Positions 1 to 4,182 of a stretch of 5,037 bases of DNA are shown one piece after another (position 1 is the stretch's first letter; each line of letters begins with the position of its first letter). The stretch is taken from assembly GCA_949744025.1 (NCBI GenBank), contig CATJWA010000135.1:1-5037 (forward strand), written 5' to 3'. This stretch comes from an uncultured Eubacteriales bacterium. GTDB lineage: Bacteria; Bacillota; Clostridia; Oscillospirales; Oscillospiraceae. The notes beneath the pieces are model-generated. The model had not been told where the DNA came from. It saw nothing but the letters and a program-made list of their open reading frames with translations, and did no database searches. The position numbers were made by a program, and so were the translations under genes.

Positions 1-8
1 ATAAACTT

Positions 9-37
9 ATTATATTGTGTTCTGTCCCTTTAGTCAA
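9..37 (-). promoter_or_regulatory. Leftward sigma-A-like promoter at the left edge
   Basis: Read on the minus strand, a -35 box TTGACT (plus positions 32-37) is followed by a 17-bp spacer and a perfect -10 box TATAAT (plus positions 9-14). That is 11 of 12 consensus bases with ideal spacing. The predicted start of transcription is near position 2-3, so its gene lies outside the window to the left. The region is therefore a divergent promoter region shared with the regulator gene to the right. The promoter match is seen directly; its activity is inferred. Confidence 0.7.
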
Positions 38-45
38 GCTGAGTA

Positions 46-58
46 TACAAATATTGTA
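46..58. repeat. Short dyad upstream of the leftward promoter
   Basis: TACAA and TTGTA arms are separated by three bases. The dyad lies about 8 bp upstream of the -35 box of the leftward promoter, centred near -50 from its predicted start. That placement would suit an activator or a regulator shared between the divergent genes. The arms are only 5 bp and AT-rich, so chance occurrence is quite possible. Confidence 0.3.
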
Positions 59-60
59 AA

Positions 61-77
61 CTGTTTCCAGAGAACAG
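61..77. repeat. Short dyad CTGTT-N7-AACAG
   Basis: Perfect 5-bp arms CTGTT (61-65) and AACAG (73-77) are separated by seven bases. The dyad sits between the two divergent promoters. It could be a binding site for a dimeric regulator, but the arms are short and no second copy is seen in the window. Confidence 0.25.
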
Positions 78-105
78 GGGCTGTGAGATGCGGTTATTTA
101 ACGTT

Positions 106-135
106 TTGCACAAAAAAGAGAAAGGGAATTATAAT
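106..135 (+). promoter_or_regulatory. Promoter of the HTH/zinc-ribbon regulator gene
   Basis: A perfect -10 box TATAAT occupies 130-135. The best -35 candidate is TTGCAC at 106-111 with an 18-bp spacer, a weak match that shares only TTG with the consensus. The predicted transcription start is near 142, giving a leader of about 60 nt before the ATG at 202. The -10 box is embedded in a perfect 14-bp palindrome (125-138), suggesting repression by a bound dimer. Confidence 0.6.
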
Positions 136-138
136 TCC
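125..138. promoter_or_regulatory. Perfect 14-bp palindrome over the -10 box, candidate operator
   Basis: The sequence GGAATTATAATTCC is identical to its own reverse complement over all 14 bases and is centred almost exactly on the TATAAT -10 box. Because the first gene downstream encodes a DNA-binding helix-turn-helix protein, an autorepression operator is a natural reading. Which protein binds is inference; the palindrome and its position are seen directly. Confidence 0.5.
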
Positions 139-150
139 TTGAATAAGGAA
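135..150. repeat. Second inverted repeat sharing a half-site with the palindrome
   Basis: TTCCTT (135-140) and AAGGAA (145-150) form perfect 6-bp arms around a four-base spacer. The left arm reuses the TTCC of the 125-138 palindrome, so three alternating GGAA/TTCC half-sites occur in 26 bp. As DNA this could be an extended operator. As RNA only its right part would be transcribed if the predicted start near 142 is correct, so a role as an RNA hairpin is less likely. Confidence 0.4.
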
Positions 151-184
151 AATATTACCTGTAATTTAAAAGTATCTTAAGATA

Positions 185-193
185 GAAAGAGAG
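185..193 (+). promoter_or_regulatory. Purine-rich ribosome binding site that selects the ATG at 202
   Basis: GAAAGAGAG at 185-193 is a weak Shine-Dalgarno match lying 8 bases before ATG 202. An in-frame GTG at 193-195 is also possible and would add three residues (MFN), but it overlaps this purine tract and leaves almost no spacing. The ATG is therefore preferred. Confidence 0.5.
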
Positions 194-201
194 TGTTTAA
201 T

Positions 202-618
202 ATGTTTTTGGACAATTTATCCTACTCGATTTTGCGTCTTTGTGATGAGGGCGACCTGAGCTACGCAAGGGCCGCGGAGCGCTGTGATGTCAGCGAACGG
301 TATTTTGGTAAAATAGCCAGACGACAGACAGCGCCAACAATAGCGACGCTTGAAAAGCTGTGCATGGGACTCAACGTGCGGCCGGATGAGCTGTTGCTTC
401 CGGAGAGCGGAAAGAACTTGATACTGGTGTCACGGACGGTATGCTTGGAATGCAAGCAGGGGATTTGTGAATATCCGGTATGTCCGGTCTGCAGCGGGGC
501 GCTTGAGCGTGTAGGGCAGAGATATTGCAGCTACTGCGGACAGCGGCTGAGCTGGGAAAAATTCTTTCTGCGTCCAATGGACTATAAAAAGAAAAAGCAG
601 GGGAGAAAGTATTCCTGA
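202..618 (+). CDS. XRE-type HTH regulator with C-terminal zinc ribbon
   Basis: This 138-residue protein is probably a cytoplasmic DNA-binding regulator. Residues about 6-66 read as a Cro/XRE-type helix-turn-helix: a helical start, then SYARAAERCDVSERYFGKIARRQTAP-like recognition segments, then a TLEKLCMGLNVRPDELL ending typical of the family. The C-terminal part has seven cysteines at 81, 84, 89, 94, 97, 109 and 112. The pairs CPVC (94-97) and CSYC (109-112) make a four-cysteine zinc ribbon, with CLEC (81-84) a possible further ligand pair. The tail is lysine/arginine-rich (KKKKQGRK). There is no signal peptide or membrane segment. The gene stands alone behind its own promoter and ends before a strong terminator. 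Its base composition looks less GC-rich than ksgA and the beta-CASP gene. The fold call is secure in outline; target and ligand are unknown. The perfect palindrome over its -10 box suggests autoregulation. Confidence 0.8.
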   Translation: MFLDNLSYSILRLCDEGDLSYARAAERCDVSERYFGKIARRQTAPTIATLEKLCMGLNVRPDELLLPESGKNLILVSRTVCLECKQGICEYPVCPVCSGALERVGQRYCSYCGQRLSWEKFFLRPMDYKKKKQGRKYS

Positions 619-654
619 TATCAGTCCCAGGGGAGGGAATATATCGAGCCGGTA

Positions 655-670
655 TTTCAAATGATTGAAA
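655..670. repeat. AT-rich inverted repeat beside the terminator
   Basis: TTTCAA (655-660) and TTGAAA (665-670) form perfect 6-bp arms around the loop ATGA. It lies three bases before the GC-rich terminator stem. In the regulator transcript it would be a weak hairpin preceding the terminator. In the opposite transcript its bases supply part of the U-rich tail. It is probably a by-product of terminator structure rather than an independent site. Confidence 0.35.
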
Positions 671-673
671 AGC

Positions 674-700
674 AGCCCCCGCCCTTTTTGGGCGGGGGCT
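674..700. terminator. Bidirectional intrinsic terminator between convergent genes
   Basis: A perfect 11-bp, nearly all-GC stem (AGCCCCCGCCC at 674-684, complement at 690-700) encloses a TTTTT loop. The rightward transcript continues with only three U after the stem, which is weak. The leftward transcript continues GCUUUUC, a somewhat better tail. It lies between the stop codon of the regulator (618) and that of the aminotransferase-family gene (735), which converge, so it probably serves both. Confidence 0.85.
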
Positions 701-734
701 TTGTGCCTGGACTGGCGGTATACGGTCAGGCGAG

Positions 735-1913
735 TCACAACGCCGTTACAGCCTGCTCAAGCTGCTCCATTGCGCGCTTGAGCGTCGCGCGGGGGCAGGC
801 CAGGACTATGCGCTGGAACTGCTCGGATTTTTCACCGAAAATGTGTCCCGCGTCAAGCCAGAGACCGGCCCTGTTTATTATCAAATCGTTTAATTCCTCA
901 CGAGTCAGCCCCAGGCCCGAGCAGTCGAGCCACGCAAAATATGTACCCTCGGGCTCAACAAGCTTTATCGCGGGGATTTTTTCGTGCAGAAAATCGCGCA
1001 GATAGTCTAAATTTGCGCGCATGTAAGCGCTGCACTGGTCAAGCCAGGGGCCGCCCTCGGCGTAGGCCGCGCGGCAGGCGGCAAGCCCCATGAGGTTCAG
1101 CTGCGAATATCCGCTGGCGTCAATCTGTCTGCTGAATTTTGCGCGGGCATCCGCGCTGGGAATCCATATGTTGGAGATTTGCAGTCCGGCGATGTTGAAG
1201 CTTTTGCTCGGCGCGGTGCAGATTATGCTTGTCTCCTCCATTTCGGGATTGGCCTGGAGAAAAACGCTGTGCCCATGTCCGGGGAAAGCGAAATCGCAGT
1301 GAATCTCGTCGGAGACGACGAACACACCGTGCTTACGGCAGATGCGGCCCATTTCGCGCAGCTCCTCCCGTGTCCATACCCTGCCGACAGGGTTGTGCGG
1401 CGAGCAGAGAATGAACATGCGCACGTTGTTTTTCGTAATTTTGCGCTCAAAATCCTCGAAATCCACGCTGTAGTGTCCGTCAGAGTAGAGCAGCTCGTTT
1501 TCAATAAGCACACGGCCGTTGTCGCGCACGACGCTGTAGAAGGGATAGTATACGGGCGGCTGTATGAGTATCGCGTCGCCGGGGACGGTCAGCGCGCGCA
1601 CGGCCATGGCCAGCGCGTAGACCACGCCGGGGGTTTTGACAAGCCATTCGGTCACGGGCGTCCAGCCGAAGCGGGAGGCGAACCAGTCCGCGACGGTCTC
1701 GGCATAATCACCCCTGACCTCGCTGTAGCCGAAAATACCGTGGTCAACACAGCCCCGCAGCGCGTCCAGTACGCAGTCCGGCGCGCGGAAGTCCATGTCC
1801 GCTACCCACAGGGGAAGCAACCCGTCAGGCACGCCGCGTAAGGGCCCGCAGTCAAATTTCAGGCTGTTGGTGTTTCTGCGGTCTATTATTTCGTCAAAGT
1901 TATACTGCTTCAT
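735..1913 (-). CDS. MalY/PatB-family PLP enzyme (C-S lyase / aminotransferase)
   Basis: This 392-residue, full-length fold-type I PLP enzyme belongs to the class I/II aminotransferase superfamily, MalY/PatB branch. Members cleave the C-S bond of cystathionine or cysteine conjugates to give a thiol, pyruvate and ammonia, and some act as aminotransferases. Visible marks are the N-terminal LPLWVADMDF (33-42), PPVYYPFY (119-126) at the cofactor site, SPHNPVGRVW (171-180) with Asn174, SDEIHCD (201-207) with Asp202 for the pyridine nitrogen, and SKSFNIAGLQ (236-245) with Lys237 as the Schiff-base lysine. CPR near the end places Arg375 for the substrate carboxylate. The ATG is supported by GGAGG seven bases upstream. 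It is monocistronic with its own promoter, divergent from the beta-CASP gene. No sulfur-metabolism gene lies nearby, so the physiological substrate cannot be named. Family confidence is high; cystathionine beta-lyase activity is inferred. Confidence 0.93.
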   Translation of the reverse strand: MKQYNFDEIIDRRNTNSLKFDCGPLRGVPDGLLPLWVADMDFRAPDCVLDALRGCVDHGIFGYSEVRGDYAETVADWFASRFGWTPVTEWLVKTPGVVYALAMAVRALTVPGDAILIQPPVYYPFYSVVRDNGRVLIENELLYSDGHYSVDFEDFERKITKNNVRMFILCSPHNPVGRVWTREELREMGRICRKHGVFVVSDEIHCDFAFPGHGHSVFLQANPEMEETSIICTAPSKSFNIAGLQISNIWIPSADARAKFSRQIDASGYSQLNLMGLAACRAAYAEGGPWLDQCSAYMRANLDYLRDFLHEKIPAIKLVEPEGTYFAWLDCSGLGLTREELNDLIINRAGLWLDAGHIFGEKSEQFQRIVLACPRATLKRAMEQLEQAVTAL

Positions 1914-1947
1914 TATTTTTCCTCCGCTGCTTGATTTTGGCAGTATT

Positions 1948-1976
1948 ATGATAACTTATGGGTGCGGGAAAATCAA
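1948..1976 (-). promoter_or_regulatory. Promoter of the MalY/PatB-family gene
   Basis: On the minus strand a -35 box TTGATT (plus 1971-1976, 4 of 6) and a -10 box TATCAT (plus 1948-1953, 5 of 6) are separated by 17 bp. The predicted start near 1941 gives a leader of about 28 nt carrying the GGAGG ribosome site at 1921-1925. An alternative -10, CATAAT (plus 1945-1950), would need a 20-bp spacer and is less likely. Confidence 0.55.
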
Positions 1977-2051
1977 TCTCTGTTTTAACAAGCTAATTTT
2001 TCGTCGAATTAACTATTATTTTGACAAAAAATACGAGTATATACTTGCATC

Positions 2052-2079
2052 TTGACATTGAGTAGTGTAAGATTAAGAT
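2052..2079 (+). promoter_or_regulatory. Promoter of the beta-CASP gene
   Basis: A perfect -35 box TTGACA (2052-2057) is followed by a 16-bp spacer and TAAGAT (2074-2079, 4 of 6). The predicted start is near 2086, giving a leader of about 47 nt. A second perfect TTGACA lies at 2021-2026, but the nearest good -10 (TATACT at 2040-2045) is only 13 bp away, so it is not a normal promoter pair. Confidence 0.5.
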
Positions 2080-2132
2080 AGCATATATCCCAGTAAGCGC
2101 ATATATTATAGAGCCTGAAAGGAGTAAAGAAT

Positions 2133-3752
2133 ATGAAGCTGACTTTTCTCGGAGCCACACACGAGGTAACCGGAAGCTGTACGCTTATTGAGGTCGGCGG
2201 GGCCTACGGTCTTGTTGACTTCGGCATGGAGCAGGGGTCGGACACCTTTGTCAATAAGGATATACCCGTGGAGGCGGAGAGGATTGACTTCGTTCTGCTC
2301 ACTCACGCCCACATCGACCACTCCGGCAACCTGCCGCTGCTGTATAAAAACGGCTTCCGCGGTCCCATATTCGCCACCAGCGCCACCTGCCACCTGTGCG
2401 AGATAATGCTGCGCGACTGCGCGTACATACAGCAGTCCGACGCCGAGTGGAAATCCCGTAAGGCTCAGCGCGCCGGCGGCGAGGCCGTGGAGCCGATATA
2501 CGATTTGGCAGACGCCGAGGGGGCGATAAGCCGTCTGCGCCCCTGCGACTACAACAAGCAGATTCAGGTCGGAGAAAACGTCGTCGTCCGCTTCACCGAC
2601 GCGGGGCATCTTATGGGCTCGGCCAGCATTGAGGTCTGGCTGACCGAGAACGGCGAGACGAAAAAGGTGGTTTTCTCCGGCGACATCGGCAACCTCAACC
2701 AGCCGATAATAAAAAATCCCCAGTACGTTACCGAGGCTGACTATGTTGTCACCGAGTCCACATACGGCGACCGCAACCACGAAAAAGGGAAGATGGACAA
2801 CGTGAACCTGCTTGCGGCGAACATACAGCGCGTGCTCGACCGAGGCGGCAACCTGGTAATACCGGCCTTTGCCGTCGGCCGAACACAGGAGATGCTGTAT
2901 TTTATCAGGGAGATAAAGCTGCGCGGGCTCGTCAAGGGCCACGATGGCTTCCCAGTGTATGTTGACAGCCCCATGGCCAACGACGCGACCGGCATTTTCC
3001 TCCAGTGCGACAGGGACTTTTTCGACGACGAGACCCGCGCACTGCTCGATTCGGGCATAAACCCACTGGTGTTTGACGGACTGCATGTATCCGTCTCCAG
3101 CGAGGAGTCGCGCCTTATAAACTCCAATCCCGAGCCGAAGGTTATCATCTCCGCCAGCGGCATGTGCGACGCCGGACGTATCCGCCATCACCTCAAGCAC
3201 AATCTTTGGCGCAAGGAGAGCATGATTCTGTTCGTCGGCTATCAGGCCGTGGGTACAACGGGCCGTGCGATACACGACGGAATGAAAAAAATCAAGCTTT
3301 TCGGTGAGGAGGTCGCGGTCAACGCGGAGATAAACTATCTCCCCGGCAAGAGCGGCCACGCCGACAAGGAGGGCCTGCTCAAGTGGATAAACAGCTTTGA
3401 GAAAAAGCCGGAGATGGTGTTCGTCAATCACGGCGACGACCAGGTCTGCCAGGCCTACGCAAAGTGCCTTGAGGAGGAGTACGGCTACACGACCTACGCC
3501 CCCTACAGCGGCACGGTGTTTGATTTGGAAACCAATGCTTTCATAGACATGCCGGAGGGCATACCCGTGTCGAAGAAAACGGCCAAGCAGGCCCGCAATC
3601 TCGCTGTGCTCGATACGCTCATTGCTGCCTGCGAGCGCCTGCTGAACGTTGCGCGCTCCTGCAAGAGCATTCCGAACAAGGAGATATCCAAGTTCGCCGG
3701 ACAAGTAAATTCCCTTGCCGACAAGTGGAGCAGTTGGGTGAAAAAACAGTAA
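2133..3752 (+). CDS. Beta-CASP metallo-beta-lactamase-fold ribonuclease-like protein
   Basis: This 539-residue cytoplasmic protein belongs to the CPSF73/YSH1-like branch of the metallo-beta-lactamase superfamily, whose characterised members are zinc-dependent RNA nucleases. Lactamase motifs run in order: Asp29 in LVDFG, the signature HAHIDH (58-63; His58, His60, Asp62, His63), His159 in DAGHLMGSA, and Asp184 in FSGDIG. Beta-CASP motifs follow: Glu208 in VTESTYGD (motif A), the AFAVGRTQE segment (245-253), SASGM (340-344), His409 in KSGHAD (motif B) and His433 in VNHGD (motif C). All metal ligands appear intact. It is about 100 residues longer than Thermus TTHA0252, partly through a helical, lysine-rich C-terminus (about 480-539). 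The ATG has AAGGAG eight bases upstream. It is monocistronic, between its own promoter and a strong terminator. It is not an RNase J by its motifs (SASGM rather than the RNase J pattern). RNA as substrate is inferred from the family. Confidence 0.92.
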   Translation: MKLTFLGATHEVTGSCTLIEVGGAYGLVDFGMEQGSDTFVNKDIPVEAERIDFVLLTHAHIDHSGNLPLLYKNGFRGPIFATSATCHLCEIMLRDCAYIQQSDAEWKSRKAQRAGGEAVEPIYDLADAEGAISRLRPCDYNKQIQVGENVVVRFTDAGHLMGSASIEVWLTENGETKKVVFSGDIGNLNQPIIKNPQYVTEADYVVTESTYGDRNHEKGKMDNVNLLAANIQRVLDRGGNLVIPAFAVGRTQEMLYFIREIKLRGLVKGHDGFPVYVDSPMANDATGIFLQCDRDFFDDETRALLDSGINPLVFDGLHVSVSSEESRLINSNPEPKVIISASGMCDAGRIRHHLKHNLWRKESMILFVGYQAVGTTGRAIHDGMKKIKLFGEEVAVNAEINYLPGKSGHADKEGLLKWINSFEKKPEMVFVNHGDDQVCQAYAKCLEEEYGYTTYAPYSGTVFDLETNAFIDMPEGIPVSKKTAKQARNLAVLDTLIAACERLLNVARSCKSIPNKEISKFAGQVNSLADKWSSWVKKQ

Positions 3753-3760
3753 CAAAATCA

Positions 3761-3801
3761 AAAAAGGCATCTTCCCCACTGCGGGGGAAGATGCCTTTTT
3801 T
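3761..3801. terminator. Bidirectional intrinsic terminator between convergent genes
   Basis: A perfect 12-bp stem (GGCATCTTCCCC at 3766-3777, complement at 3784-3795) with a six-base loop is flanked by A5 (3761-3765) on the left and T6 (3796-3801) on the right. It is thus a good rho-independent terminator in either direction. It begins eight bases after the beta-CASP stop codon, and its right T-tract runs into the stop codon of the convergent DUF3795-like gene (3800-3802). Confidence 0.95.
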
Positions 3802-4060
3802 ATTCAGCGGCCCATTTTTTGCACTGCTCAATGCGCCTGCCGTTGTCGCCCTGCTTTTCGTCGTAGGCGAAAGAGTGCAGCAGCGGACAGGGGAAGTCGG
3901 AACACTGTCCGCAGTGTCCAAAGCCCTTTGACTCGCAGCAGGATTTGACGGGACAGGAGTCTCCCCAGAAGGGCTTGTCCATAACGGTGCAGCCGGGGCA
4001 GCCCGTCTGCTCTCGGTATGTACACCCGCCGCACAAAAGCCCGCATCTTGATTCTGTCAT
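3800..4060 (-). CDS. Small cysteine-rich DUF3795-like protein
   Basis: This 86-residue protein has 12 cysteines, at 6, 10, 13, 21, 24, 36, 41, 42, 50, 53, 58 and 80. The order CGLLCGGC (6-13), CPGC (21-24), CPVKSCC (36-42), HCGQCSDFPCP (49-59) matches the pattern I know from the uncharacterised DUF3795 family. The paired cysteines suggest that it binds zinc or an iron-sulfur cluster, but no reaction is known. There is no signal peptide or membrane helix. The start at 4058-4060 is chosen because AAAGGAGGT precedes it at ideal spacing; an in-frame ATG at 4097-4099 would add 13 residues but has no ribosome site and overlaps the promoter. The stop codon lies inside the T-tract of the shared terminator. 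It follows ksgA on the same strand after a 122-bp gap with its own promoter, so a functional link to ksgA is doubtful. Confidence 0.85.
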   Translation of the reverse strand: MTESRCGLLCGGCTYREQTGCPGCTVMDKPFWGDSCPVKSCCESKGFGHCGQCSDFPCPLLHSFAYDEKQGDNGRRIEQCKKWAAE

Positions 4061-4065
4061 AAAAT

Positions 4066-4074
4066 ACCTCCTTT
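4066..4074 (-). promoter_or_regulatory. Strong ribosome binding site that sets the DUF3795-like start
   Basis: On the minus strand AAAGGAGGT lies five bases before the ATG at 4060. This near-perfect Shine-Dalgarno sequence decides in favour of the 86-residue protein over the 99-residue version. Its GGAGGTAT portion is complementary to an ATACCTCC element further upstream on the same strand. Confidence 0.85.
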
Positions 4075-4089
4075 GCTCATTTTTCGACC

Positions 4090-4098
4090 ATAATAGCA
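4090..4098 (-). promoter_or_regulatory. Extended -10 promoter of the DUF3795-like gene
   Basis: The minus strand reads TGCTATTAT, an extended -10 element (TGn followed by TATTAT, 5 of 6). The predicted start is near 4083, giving a leader of about 23 nt that contains the strong ribosome site. No good -35 box exists at the expected place (plus 4113-4118, TACTGC on the minus strand), which instead falls inside an inverted repeat. Confidence 0.5.
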
Positions 4099-4106
4099 CA
4101 GCAAAG

Positions 4107-4124
4107 ATGACAGCAGTATGTCAT
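4107..4124. promoter_or_regulatory. Dyad ATGACA-N6-TGTCAT, candidate operator
   Basis: Perfect 6-bp arms (4107-4112 and 4119-4124) surround a six-base spacer that coincides with the -35 position of the DUF3795-like promoter. Size and symmetry fit a dimeric helix-turn-helix regulator. Because the promoter lacks a good -35, either an activator or a repressor is possible. I cannot assign the site to a known regulator family. Confidence 0.45.
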
Positions 4125-4182
4125 GTTGGAGGTATATTTTCCCGAGAAAATGTGTCAGAGCAAAGGGCGGAGCGCGGTCTCC

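Larger units (their letters stand above)
4064..4135 (-). repeat. Inverted repeat pairing the ribosome site with an upstream anti-SD
   Basis: ATACCTCC (plus 4064-4071) and GGAGGTAT (plus 4128-4135) are a perfect 8-bp inverted repeat. In a minus-strand RNA reading through from ksgA, the upstream copy would be ATACCUCC and could pair with the ribosome site GGAGGUAU of the DUF3795-like gene. Transcripts from the proximal promoter (start near 4083) would lack it. The repeat is seen directly; the regulatory effect is inferred. Confidence 0.35.

Noticed and set aside
1179..1841. A 220-codon open frame on the plus strand antisense to the MalY/PatB-family gene
   Set aside because: Shadow of the real gene: no ribosome site or promoter, no recognisable domain, and the minus-strand frame carries all PLP-enzyme motifs.
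2021..2045. TTGACA (2021-2026) with TATACT (2040-2045) as a promoter
   Set aside because: The spacer is 13 bp, too short for sigma-A; no better -10 exists at 16-18 bp.
2081..2106. Direct repeat GCATATAT (2081-2088 and 2099-2106) in the leader of the beta-CASP gene
   Set aside because: Only 8 bp, AT-rich and without symmetry or further copies; likely chance in an AT-rich leader.
2106..3779. A 557-codon open frame on the minus strand, antisense to the whole beta-CASP gene
   Set aside because: It mirrors the codon periodicity of the GC-rich gene, begins inside the terminator without a ribosome site, and its translation shows no recognisable domain, while the plus-strand frame has complete catalytic motifs.
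4097..4099. Upstream in-frame ATG that would lengthen the DUF3795-like protein by 13 residues
   Set aside because: It has no ribosome site and overlaps the extended -10 element, while the ATG at 4060 has a near-perfect Shine-Dalgarno sequence and starts where the cysteine-rich domain begins.
4136..4151. Inverted repeat ATTTTC-N4-GAAAAT after ksgA, considered as its terminator
   Set aside because: The stem is short and AT-rich and is followed on the minus strand by AUACC rather than a U-tract, so it does not qualify as an intrinsic terminator.
4131..4158. Second minus-strand promoter for the DUF3795-like gene (CTGACA, 16 bp, TATACC)
   Set aside because: The -10 matches only 4 of 6 and the extended -10 promoter closer to the gene is better; kept only as a weak alternative.
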